A DNA stretch of 64,000 nucleotides from Chamaecyparis obtusa (lineage: Eukaryota; Streptophyta; Pinopsida; Cupressales; Cupressaceae): assembly GCA_027943335.1 (NCBI GenBank), contig BSBK01000763.1:247501-311500 (forward strand), read 5' to 3'. The position numbers were made by a program, and so were the translations under genes. A model generated the notes under the pieces. It was not told the origin of the DNA. It was given only the letters and a program-made list of their open reading frames with translations, and made no database searches. This document shows, one piece after another, positions 9,801-20,104 of the stretch. How positions within the stretch are numbered: position 1 is the stretch's first letter; the number at the start of each line of letters is the position of its first letter.

Positions 9801-12145
9801 ACAGAGTATGTGTGCCAATGAGATTGGGGGGTATTGAATTTTGAGCTTAGATCTATCCAAGAAATCAAATTCATGTCCACAATGATATATTTCATGCATT
9901 TAATTCCTCTAGACCTCCAATATCTAGCAGATCAACATTATAACAGAGCCAAAGGCTTATCATTATGTGTAAGATTCCACCATATGGATCTTTCCCCACA
10001 AATGTTTGTGTTCTTGCTAACCAGTTCATTCTAAGTGTTATAATGTCTGACCTCTTCCTAGGCCTTCAAATTAACTTGAGGGCCTCAGATCCCTTGGGAA
10101 CAATAGGGAACTACCTAGAAATGAGATGACTAATAGATAGATTTTTCCATGTGAGAGCTTTACTGGGCACGACTAGAGAGATTTTATTTCTTATGTGTAT
10201 ATTTTAGGGCTCTTCTCCTTCAAGGGATTTAAATATCCATTTAGCAGCTAGAGAAAGACCTTGAAACTTTAGATCCTTTAGCCCTAGGCCTCCCATGTCC
10301 TTGCTTTTGGTGCACTAGTCTCATTTAACTGCATGGACTTTGCCTCTACCTTTACCATCAAACAACAAAAAAAATCTAATCTATTTTTGGATATCATTAT
10401 ATTAATAGTTGGAAAAAATCCAACTAGAGGTATAGTATAAATTATATGAAGGCAATTTTTTTTGACAAACTTGAAGTCTACCTGCTAGAGAGATGTACAT
10501 TTTATTCTATTTTCCCAACTTCCTATCAGTGTTGCCTTTAATTCATTCTCACATCTTCTTTAGGAAAGGATTGACCAAAAAAGGTATGCCCAAGTACCTT
10601 ACAATATGACCAATCCCACCCCAATTGACACCAAAATATTGAAATCATGGAGGGGGGTAGATCCCCAACTAAGAATGGTAGATTTAGGAAATGAAATCTC
10701 ATTTCTAGAAGCCTCATAGAACAAATTTAGTTTTATGAATAGAGAATCAATATTAATTTCATCTAGTTTTAGAAGAATTGTTGTATTATCTGCAAACTAC
10801 ATGTTGGAAAGGTTTTTGTTTTTGGGAAGAGTGATACCTCTCATATAGGAGGACAAGGAGCCATCCCTAAGTAAGTAGAGTAGAGAATTTGCAACAATCA
10901 TAAAAATTTCTGGAGCAAGAGTAAATCCTTATGTTATAGACTTGGATAGCATAAATATTTCTATTTTACAGCCATTAATTTCAATGTGGGCATTAGCATC
11001 TTTCATTAATACTTGAACAAGTTTGTAGAATACTTCTAGAAATCCTAGGATTTTAAGCATATCAAGGATGAACCCTCATTCAATTCTATCAGAGGCCTTC
11101 TTAAAATTTATAAGAAGCATAACAACTATTTTCCCTGAGGACTTAGCCCATCCTACAAAGTGATAAGATTCTCAAGAATGTATCTACCCTTAATGAAGCT
11201 CATTTGAGTAGAATTAATGATTTTAGCCAAAATGTCTTACACTCTAAAATCCAATATCTTAGCCAAAGTCTTGTATGATACATTCAAGAATATAATTGGT
11301 CTCCAATTATTTGTAAGAGACTCATCCTCCCATTTTTGAAGTAATTTAATCACCCCTTGATTAATTTTGGGCCCGAATGAGCCTTCAATGAATGCCTCAT
11401 AATAAACTTGGAGAAGGTCTTCTACAATCTAGTCTTCATTAAATTTAAAGAATTCAGTTGATAGATCATCAGGTCTAGGGGCTTTGTCTCTTTTGAGGGA
11501 CCTGATGGATTTCTTAACATATTCAATGAAAATCTTCCTTTTTAGTACTTCAATATCTTTAGAACTCACTTTCTTAGGAATAATATTCTTCAATAAATTT
11601 TTGGCATTCTATCTACTATTGCTACCATATTTTGAGGTGAAGAGAGTCTTATAATATGAGCATAAGACATTACTAATATCAATATTAGTGTCTAGATGTT
11701 TTCCATCCTCTCATATAGAACTATATATTTTCTTAGCTTCATTGTGCTTGAGGATGTTCAAAAATAATTTGGACCCTTGGTCCCCAAATTGGGACCAATT
11801 TATTCTGGACCTCACTCTGCCTCCTTGGGTTTAAATTTTTTGAAATTTTCTCAAAGAATCTTTGATAGAGGATATGAAGTCAATAAGACAATTATTTGAA
11901 GGGTTTTGTTGAAGGAGAGACTTTTCCCCTAGGAGTTTGATATGAAGGAGGGTCTCTTTACTCCGATGATCTTTCTCCTTCTTTTGTCCCATAGTTTGAA
12001 AGATGGCTCTCCAAGAATCTGCATTTTGATCCCATCTAGAAATTATAGACTTATAGGAATGGTTCCACCTATTAATCTATCTAATAACAAAAACTATATT
12101 CTTGACATCTTCATCCTCGCCAATGAGGCATTGAGTATAAAAAGA
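9801..12145 (-). pseudogene. LINE-B ORF2, reverse transcriptase domain
   Basis: The minus strand shows RT motifs in order. A linker near 12100-11900 has SRWDQNADSWRAIFQ. Near 11480 it reads RDKAPRPDDLSTEFF (DKAPGPDG motif). Near 11310 it reads NNWRPIIFLNVSYKTLAKIL. TQMSFIKGRYILENL follows near 11200. The catalytic box near 10790 reads FADNT instead of FADDT, so the second catalytic aspartate has become asparagine. Stops and frameshifts occur throughout. RT identity is clear from WRPI, SYKxLAK and FADN in correct spacing, but the gene is dead. Confidence 0.85.
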
Positions 12146-13670
12146 TGTTGGCATAAATGATGTAGAGATAAGTTGAGTATGTTATGGTATGTGTTTGATT
12201 CAAATCTAATGTTAGGATGATCAGTTATGATGTTGTCATTGATGTAACTTAGTGTTTGTTGTTGACAATGTGCTTGTTATGCTTATATATTTTCAAAAGG
12301 TTGGATCCAAAGTTGTGTTAAGAGTTGGAGTGTGCAATTGTAATGGAAGACTAAGTGATGTCTCTAGATGTTGTATCTATGACCGCACAGGTTTATCATA
12401 TGTATGATGTGACTTATGATTTATTTAAGGTTGATAGGTCAACATGAAGAAAATGATGTAGCCAAGAAGGAATGATTTGATGATTGTGTCAAATAGGTTT
12501 AGATTTAGGTGTTATAGTTCAGGATATGTTATCTTGACTATTTTATGGGGTTGTTATTATGACCACATCATGATTGGTGACCGTAAGAAAAAGTTTCAAT
12601 GGACAGAAGATCACTCAGTGGAAAGTAAAATTTCTTAGAACAATCAGTTAGATCCTCAACTAGTGATGTTGTATTGTGTTGTGGTAAATAATTTCTTAGA
12701 ACAATCAGTCAAATTATCAACTAGTGATGTTGTATTGTGTTTTGGTAAGTGGTTATGTGTTCTAGAGATTGTAGTGATGTGGCAAATGGATGTGGAGTGA
12801 TGAGTTATCATTTTCATGATCATTATGATCAAATTTCTTGAAGTTGTGCAAGAACATTGGTAAGTGTGATGCGATTTAACTTTTCTTTGTCAAATCGATG
12901 TGTGGTTTGAATTGGTGAATAGAGAGATCTTTTAATCAATGGATTTAGTTTTGGTGGATCTAAGATGAAATTAAAATGTAATTAAGGTTTTTTTCCACCT
13001 TAAGTTGTAAAATGTTTCATATATCATTTTGATGTATTATGAGAAGTGTGTGTGGAAGAGAAATATTGTGAATGCAGTTGTGTGATTGTAGGGTTTGGAT
13101 GACCTTCATGTAAAGTAGAGATTGAACTTGACTCAATCTATACAACCAAGAGTGATATTTTATCAAATCACTTTCTCTTGTTGATTCCTAACAGTTTCAT
13201 CAAGATAAAATCCCTTAACTAGGTAGACCTTTACAGGTCTGATTTGTAAATCCTTTAACCAAGTGACTCTTTAATTAGGGTTTGAAATCCCTTAAGAGGG
13301 TTACTCTTAACATGGTAAAGCTCCTAATAGGGCTAGAGGTAAATATCTTGATCATGTGGCTCTTAATAGGGCCTTGATCTTAATCAGGTATTTGTAAGCT
13401 CCTAATAGGGCTAAGCTCTTAAGCAGACATACTTCAGAAGAGTGCATAATTATTTGTGGGTGCCATCCCCACATGTGGTATTTCCTAGTTGGGTTTCCAC
13501 GAGAAGTAAATTTTTGTTATTGTGTTGTATAGTTTTGGATGTTTATCTTCTTTGGTTTATGTATTCATGAAATGGATGTTAATTGATGCAAGTTGTTGAA
13601 TGGTTTATAAAAAGTTTAATTCGTTAGATTATTGATTCAACTCTCCACCCCAGTAATCTTGGACCTAATA
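12146..13670 (+). repeat. Plus-strand LTR inserted in LINE-B
   Basis: The block begins TGTTGGCATAAATGATG and runs to about CTTGGACCTAATA. It interrupts the LINE-B endonuclease between its SDH-like end (right side) and the RT linker (left side). It carries LTR hallmarks shared with neighbours: GTTGTCATTGATGTAACTTAG near the start, repeated CCCTTAAC and CTCCTAATAGGG blocks at 13200-13420, and GTGGGTGCCATCCCCAC at 13456-13472. I see no internal gene and no clear target duplication, so the boundaries are approximate. Confidence 0.6.
12631..12752. repeat. Direct tandem duplication, 61-bp period, inside the LTR
   Basis: TTTCTTAGAACAATCAGT starts at 12631 and again at 12692. Each copy is followed by a similar stretch ending AACTAGTGATGTTGTATTGTG. 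The two copies are about 90% alike by eye. Confidence 0.75.
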
Positions 13671-14459
13671 ATACTGCCAATTTCCCTTCAAGCCTCAAGG
13701 GTACATGAGAAACATTTTTACAGATAACATACTAAATGGAGTTATGATCTAAAAGGGAATAAGGGTAGACTTTAGCCTATAGGCCACTATCATTCCTTTT
13801 GATACTATAAAAATTCTAATTGAAGTAGAAGTTTTCCAACCAGCTATAGATTCTACTAGATCCTTTTTTATAATTACACCAAGTGAACCAAATGTTACAA
13901 TGCTCCTTTTTCATGCCAGCTAGTGGATCTACTAGTTTAAGTTTTTTTGGCCCTGTTCCAGAAAAACCTCTCATTGTCTTTCCATTCCATCCTTGAACCT
14001 CCAAATTTGTCTTCTAGATACTCAATCATGTTAAAGTCCCCACCAAAAACCCATGGGATATCCTTAATTTGATATAACCATTACCACAACTTTCTCCTTT
14101 CTTGGTAGAAATTAGGAGTATATACAAAACCAAATCCCAGTTGTTTATTATCAATTTCTAGATTAATCTAAATACCTTTGTTACAAGGGGAGAATTCATG
14201 CTCATTCAAGAATTTATCCCATTTAGGGTTTAGGAGGATAGCAACTCCCTCTTTTCCTTTTCTCACGATTAGTGCCAAAACATCTAGCCTCCCTCTAGAT
14301 ACATTTAAGGATAGCATCCAACATAAAAGCTACAAATTTCACCACTTGCACATAGAGCATGTCCATGTTTTTATATAATGCTAAGGATATGCTAATAATG
14401 TATTTGTTGTCAGGAGACTCAAGGCCTCTAATCTTCCAGGAGAAAAAATTGAACTCCAT
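13671..14459 (-). pseudogene. LINE-B ORF2, endonuclease domain (N-terminal part)
   Basis: The ATG at 14459-14457 (minus) starts MEFNFFSWKIRGLE, the ORF2 opening, with Asn of SWNIRG changed to Lys. VQVVK stands where the catalytic Glu motif VQEVK is expected. WVFGGDFNMIEYLEDKFGG at about 14060-13990 is an intact GDFN motif. WKDNERFFWNRAKK follows, and near 13720 LLDHNSI replaces the SDHxPI motif. Several stops and frameshifts occur. The rest of the domain is separated by the LTR at 12146-13670. The Asn and Glu changes argue against activity. Confidence 0.82.
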
Positions 14460-14469
14460 AAAGTAATTT

Positions 14470-14632
14470 ATTGAGAGGTGTTCATAGGTTCCTTAAATGC
14501 CTTATAAAATTTAAGTAATTTCCACTTGAATATATTAGTTTTGGAGTAAGGGATAGAAAATTTATTATGTCTACCCTTCCTTCTCTTTACCACAGTGGCA
14601 CCACCGGAGATTCAAGAAAATTTATTGACAAA
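14470..14632 (-). pseudogene. LINE-B ORF1, C-terminal end
   Basis: Directly upstream of the ORF2 start, the minus strand encodes TVVKRRKGRHNKFSIPYS and KWKLLKFYKAFKEPMNTSQ before a stop. A basic tail just ahead of ORF2 suits the end of a LINE ORF1, but there is no zinc knuckle in this short piece and the call rests on position. Confidence 0.45.
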
Positions 14633-15494
14633 CAATTAATAAATTATATAAATAAAATATGTGCATCTAGATTAAATCAACATTTGTATGTGTTGGTTCC
14701 ATGAGTCCATATTTTCCTCCACAATTTAGGGGTGGCTCATAGTAAAAAATAACGAGTTTACAAATTCTAAGTCATTCAACTAATTATTCATAATTTTCTT
14801 GCATGCTTATGAATCACTTACATCTATTTATCACAAGATATATTCCTCATATTTCAACTAAAAAACTTTACTTTATTTATATAATATTTACATTTTATTT
14901 AACACTCTTAGTATTTATTAACACTAGCTCTTTAATCTTATGATAGTTTTTTTTTTATTATGTTTGAATAATTATTTTACCTCAAGACCTTTTATTAAAA
15001 CCATACAGTCTTAAAATAAACACACTCATTATTTAAGACCTTTTAGCTTCCGTCCTTTACCAACTTTATGGACCGTGGATGGATTTATGCTTGATCCTCC
15101 TTTTCTCCTATTTGTCCCATATCTTCCATTTCTAGTTGTATAGTCTCCAAGACCTCAAGGATGCCTCCCTGTGGGCCAACCCTGGAATAGGTCAACCTAT
15201 TCTATAATAGGTTGACTAGGTCAACCTTTTCCTTAGGGATTTTAAATCATGGGGCCAGTTTTGTCTCGAGTAATTAAATTGTAAAATTGGGTGACCCCAT
15301 CAGCTTTCTTTGTTTTCCCATCTGAAAACTAGTATAAAAGGAAGCCTAAGAACCTCATTTTAACATCCATTAGCATCCATTAAAATCCATTAGTAGCCAT
15401 TAACACCTAGATCATTCATTTGACATCCATTAGAGATCCAACAATCACACAAGCAAGTTTGAGCATTCAAGCTTTCAAGATTCAAGGATCCTTT
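14633..15494 (+). promoter_or_regulatory. LTR-like region with TATA box, left part, interrupted by element C
   Basis: No ORF is present. The sequence has AGTATAAAAGGAAG at 15331-15344, a good TATA box, followed by degenerate CATCCATTAG/AAATCCATTAG repeats and GAGCATTCAAGC. This resembles the U3-R part of Tat-type LTRs such as that of element G, which has CTATAAATATGAGGC and repeated GAGCATT. The continuation is probably to the right of element C, from 31423. The start is unclear, so this is a tentative LTR. Confidence 0.4.
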
Positions 15495-16462
15495 TGTTGG
15501 ATTTGTAATGGAAAGTTAGGTTCTGGGAGGGAGGGGTGAATTAGTATTCAAAAAAATTTATCAACTATTATGACCATTTACCGAATTGAAAACTTTGCAT
15601 ATATCACCATAAAACATATAAATTAAAACATAAAAACATAACTCATAACACAATGATTTTTGGTCTCCCAGAATCCCTTGTTCAGAGGGAAAAATTGTCA
15701 TGGGGATGGTACCCACAACCCTTGACTGCTGCAATAAATAGGTTTCTTAGTTAGAGCTACAATGTTTAGCTACTTTTGATAGCTTACCCTATTAGGAGTA
15801 CAAAATACTTATATAGTCTACCTTGCTAAAGGATTTTTACAATCTCTAATCTAAGAGATGTACCTTGTTAAAGGATTTACAAAATAAGACCTATTAGGGC
15901 TTATCCAGTAATGGGATTTTACAAATCTGATTAGAATATAATTTAGTACCAAATATGTCTATAATAATGCATCAAAAAATGCTTGTTCATACTCAATGTG
16001 CTCAATAACATTTTACCTCATTATGTACTTCTGTACATTTCAATCACAACTTAGTTTTTGTACTCGATAACCTCAAATTTTATTCACCTTCACAGTTCTC
16101 CTCTAACTATTATGTTTCTTGGTAGTTTATCTACACTTTATCACCATCACATAAACTTTGCATTCTTCTCTGACCTATCACATCCGCTCTCTCTCTCTCT
16201 CTCTAATCATCATACAATGTTCTTTATATACTTGATCTAGAAATGGTGGAAATGTGCTAGATTCTTCTCCTTAAACGATGGTAGATTTGGTTTCATTTCC
16301 AATGTATGTATTCTATTTAATTTCTATTGGTGGATCTTACCTTTTAATCATGTGCAATCATATTCTTTACATTTCCAGTATTTTGCCAAGCAATCTTCCT
16401 TGAAATCAGTATAATGTTTTATGCTCGGTGTTCAGATTCAATGTATCTATCATAATATATAT
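15495..16462 (-). repeat. Element C 3' LTR (shortened)
   Basis: The plus strand starts TGTTGGATTTGTAATGGAAAG and matches 30199-31160 closely, including CATGGGGATGGTACCCAC (15700-15716). It ends at ATCATAATATATATAT, directly against the PPT. The first roughly 255 bp of U3, present in the 5' copy, are missing here. Confidence 0.8.
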
Positions 16463-16463
16463 A

Positions 16464-16475
16464 TCCCCCTTTTTT
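16464..16475 (-). other. Element C polypurine tract
   Basis: TCCCCCTTTTTT on the plus strand reads AAAAAAGGGGGA on the minus strand, immediately upstream of the 3' LTR. It is the expected plus-strand primer for reverse transcription. Confidence 0.75.
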
Positions 16476-16496
16476 GACAAATATGCCAAAACAAAA

Positions 16497-16673
16497 TTAC
16501 TTACTTTGATTAGGTGGTGGAATCTTATCAAAAATATGTTTATACCTCTTCTTTGCATCTTCTAGCGATGTCTCCCATGATTCCTTCAATGTTTGTAATA
16601 CAACAATTTGTTCACCAATATCTGTTGCTAATCTAATCATGTTATCCATAGCACTGATGTCGGGGGTATTGAC
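16497..16673 (-). pseudogene. Element C ORF2, C-terminal end (cut off by element B)
   Basis: On the minus strand the frame reads TPDISAMDNMIRLATDIGEQ, then IVVLQTLKESWETSLEDAKK and KRYKHIFDKIPPPNQSK before the stop. It is helix-rich and charged, with coiled-coil character. The true reading frame continues into 24203-24230 (TNELV, then Asn encoded by the TTGAC-containing target duplication) once element B is removed. Only about 20 bases separate the stop from the PPT. The same type of sequence lies next to the PPT in element F. The function is unknown. Confidence 0.7.
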
Positions 16674-17604
16674 TATAATCACCCAAAATGGTCTAGTAAA
16701 CTTTGAGCCTTGCTCTAACATTAAAATTTAAAATACTAGACTACAACTTGTGCTTAATCAATTTTTCATATTTATTTAATCTCTTATTTCATGATCAAAT
16801 CATCATTTTATCATTTATTTGATGATAACCTAAGTTTGACCACTTTATCCTAAGATTTATTTGATTAAAAGAACATGTCCCCTTTTGATTAAATAAAATC
16901 CCCTTATCCTATGTGTGTACATGAAAAAGGAATTTCCTAATTTAAAAAGAAAAAGGATTTTTTGTCTACACATTGATTGCACATTCTTCTAGGAGAGTGG
17001 AATCTCCTTTTGCCTCTTAATCTCTTCCACACATCTTTTTTCCTCTTAACCATATCCATTGATTTTGCCTCTTGAGAATCTTGTGCACCAAATTCAAAAT
17101 AAGGATTTTTCTCCACCCTTGGATTTTTCCTCTTAATCTCTCACCATCCATTGCTCTTTAAAAGGAGGCTCTCTCCTCAATCTTAATTTCTAATCTAGAA
17201 ATCTTAGACTTATGCTATCATTTTTGTTTACTTGTATTCTAGCTTACTTGTATTTTATATTAATATTTCCTTATTTCATTTATCTTAAATCGCATAGCTT
17301 AACTATGAGGTATTGTAATCTTGTTAATTACCCTTGCTTTCTTGTTCTTGCATTTACATTATATCTTAGTTCTTGCATCTCATTTAGATCATCTCTCATA
17401 TTGCATTATCATTTTGAATCTTCCATTCTATGGTGCACCATGCAAGGGTTTCTTCTCAAGGTTCATTTGAGAGACACTAATTATAATATTTAAATCCTTG
17501 CATGTCATAGATAGGAAGCTATAAGCTGCTTCTTGAGATTTCATTTTTCATGGATTCTCTCAAGTGTAATGGTTTATAGAAGTGTGTCACATTTTGATCA
17601 CAAA
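16674..17604 (+). repeat. Element B 5' LTR
   Basis: It starts TATAATCACCC and ends near TTTTGATCACA, and is about 95% alike to 23272-24202 by eye with the same length. TTTAAAAGGAGGC at 17158-17170 is a TATA-like site. The first two bases are TA rather than TG in both copies. Confidence 0.88.
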
Positions 17605-17608
17605 TCTT

Positions 17609-17626
17609 TAGCACTCACTATGGGCA
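17609..17626 (+). other. Element B primer-binding site, decayed
   Basis: TAGCACTCACTATGGGCA lies a few bases after the 5' LTR and aligns with the PBS of element G (TGGCACCCACCGTGGGGC). The changes are mostly C-to-T and G-to-A transitions. Confidence 0.6.
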
Positions 17627-17645
17627 CAAGTTCATAATCACTACA

Positions 17646-18437
17646 ATGGAGTACTTTACAAAATGGGTTGAGGTTGTTCCTCTTTCATTTGCTACAGGGA
17701 AACACGTGTCTCTGTTCATACTCAATCATATCATCTATCGCTATGGCATACCTTCCTCCATAGTTACTGATATTGGAGGAGAATTCAAAAATAAGGATCT
17801 CAAGCAGTTGTGCAAGAATTTCAAGATTAAACAACACTGGTCTTCAATATACTACCCTCAAGGTAATGGCCAGGATGAAGCTTCCAATAAGACACTACAA
17901 AAAAAATTACATAGGATAGTGAACAAGACAAGAAGAGACTGGCACTTACAAATCAATCTTGCACTTTGGGCCTATAGAACTAGCATTCACACACCTATTG
18001 GAGCTACGTCCTTTGCACTTATTTATGGATCTAAAGTTGTTTTACCTCTCGAGGTTGAGATACCTTCCCTAAGAGTTTCTTTAAGCGGCCTCATCAAAAA
18101 TGATGACTATAGAATCATGCGCATACAAGAGTTGGAACTTCTAGATGAGTTTAGAAGAGATGCATTTGACCACATGAGGGTATATCAAAAAAGGATGATT
18201 AAAATTTATAACAAAAAGGTTCATTCTAGAGAATCTTAGGTTGGAGATCTCATCTTGAGAGAGAATCCCAAAAATCAATTAAATAGAGCACAAAAAGGAA
18301 AATTTGAACCGAATTGGTTGGGTCCCTACATAGTTACTACTGCTTTCAGGTTCAATGCTTATCATCTTTCTACACTTGAGGGGGAGCATCTCCCTAAATC
18401 TATCAACATCCTTCATCTGAAGAAGTTCTACACATGA
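17646..18437 (+). pseudogene. Element B integrase (catalytic core and C-terminal domain)
   Basis: The frame opens MEYFTKWVEVVPL, matching the Tat/gypsy core start DYFTKWVEAVPL with the first catalytic Asp changed to Glu. The second Asp is in SSIVTDIGGEFKNKDL and the catalytic Glu is in PQGNGQDEASNKTL. WAYRTSIHTPIGATSFALIY and VLPLEVEIPSLRV are typical of Tat integrases. A TAG at 18237-18239 interrupts the frame, which resumes at once and includes the GPY/F module GKFEPNWLGPYIV and ends KKFYT. The zinc-binding N-terminus is missing because a deletion joins the leader to the core. Integrase would insert the cDNA; this copy cannot. Confidence 0.9.
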
Positions 18438-18439
18438 TG

Positions 18440-20104
18440 ATCTAGAATCTTTGTACATATCTTAATGATCTTGAAAAAATCTTAAAAATCCTAAAATGTC
18501 CTGAAAAAATCCTAAAAATTGATATATGATCCTGAAAAAACCTAAAAACCATAAAAAACTTGAAAAAATGATCATCCTGGTGAAAACCTAGCACATAGAC
18601 ACTTTGATGCATCAACCCCCAAAAAAGAAAAATTAAAAAATCGTGCCTTGGTGAAATCTTGGAAACAAGCTCCTTAGTAGCAAAAATATAAATAATCCTT
18701 TCGAGTGTTGAAAACCTAGAAAAAAGCACTACTTGATACCCATACGCTTATATCTATCAGCTTGCTCCTTTGCACTCCGAACCCTTTTGACTTTCATCTT
18801 CCCTTCTCCTTGGTCTGAGATTGGTTTTTATCTAGGGCTAAGGGACATGAATTGTATCCTCCTTTGGTACGCGCTAGTGTCTCTTAGTGACTCACCCCAA
18901 ACAGTGTTTCTCAACACTTTCCTTGACATTGAGTGTTTCTTAACACTTATCAAATATGTTATCTTGAGTCAATGCTTTGTCTATAGTCTAGGATTGTGTG
19001 ATATGTCTCACTTATAGGCATGAGTCCTAGTGAGTAAGTGATTATGTTTTCTTTTCACACAACGCTTAAACTAAAACAATTGAGACATGTTATGACTTAT
19101 TTGTGTATTGATTGATTGATGATTTTCATTGAGTGTTCCCTCCTTAGTCTCTCCATGATGTTAGGACTAGAGGACTAGGGACATGGGACATATTTTCTTT
19201 AATTTTTGCATGTGGGTATCATTTTGATGATCCTAGGTATCTCTTGCTTTGATCCCTTGGACACTTGGGAGATTTTGAGCTATATCCTTGACTGTTACAT
19301 TTTTTCTCATGCAAGACTATACTCATGGTTATCTTGGCACTTATGCTTCGATACTGGTATAATCTTGCAACATTAAATTGGAAACCATGTTTAGGTCATC
19401 TCAACACTTATGTCTCGATGCTTACATGTGTTTCCTACATTCAACTTGATATAGATCATATTCATATCTTCATAGTTGCATTTTCACTAGTGACGGTTGT
19501 ATGATCTTGTGATGTCCCTTAATAAGGATTGATGATAAAAATAAGGACCTATTACCCCTTGCAAATTTCACTTTGAATTTTCATACTAGTTTGCATTTTA
19601 GGGTGCATTCTAGTTTGCATTCTAGTTTGGAGAGAGTCTCCTTCATTTTGGATGACTAGTCAGCTGTGCTTGATTGTGTATCTTCCTTTCCTCTTCTCTC
19701 TTGATCATGTCATTATCACCTCTTTGATCTTTCTCTCTTTATCCCTTTCCTATCATCATAAGGGGTTAATCATATCATCATATCAAATATACTCAAAGTG
19801 TTACATTTCAAATCATAAAGTGCATAACATATATATCAAAGCATAAAGAATAAACAACTATGAGAGCATCACATTTCAAGGAATAAAGTAGAAGACATTA
19901 ATATATACGACATCATATACAATAGAAGTGTTGAAAGTAAAAGACATTCATGAGCATAAAGGAAATGAGACAAAGTACATAATGCATAAATCAGTTGAAT
20001 CAAGTATCTCATATATATCAACAAATGAATCATCTAAGTATAATAATGAGATCAAAATCTTGAATCAAAATGTCAAACAGAGCCCTAATACAATCTAAGA
20101 CTAG
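18440..20104. other. Element B spacer between integrase and antisense gene, no gene seen
   Basis: The first 300 bases contain degenerate CCTGAAAAAATCCTAAAAAT repeats. The rest is AT-rich with many stops in all frames. It matches the long noncoding stretch often found between integrase and 3' LTR in Tat elements. Confidence 0.6.

Larger units (their letters stand above)
6574..14632 (-). mobile_element. LINE-B: older minus-strand plant LINE, split by three LTR insertions
   Basis: Minus-strand pieces at 13671-14632, 9173-12145 and 6574-6711 read in order as the ORF1 tail, endonuclease, reverse transcriptase, zf-RVT and C-terminal region of one plant L1-type LINE. The intervening blocks are LTR sequences. 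Removing the solo LTR at 6712-9172 together with one ACTGT copy rejoins the coding strand. The element has many stops and frameshifts and is the oldest layer in this part of the window. Its left end is cut at the edge of element F and its right end at about 14632. Confidence 0.85.
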
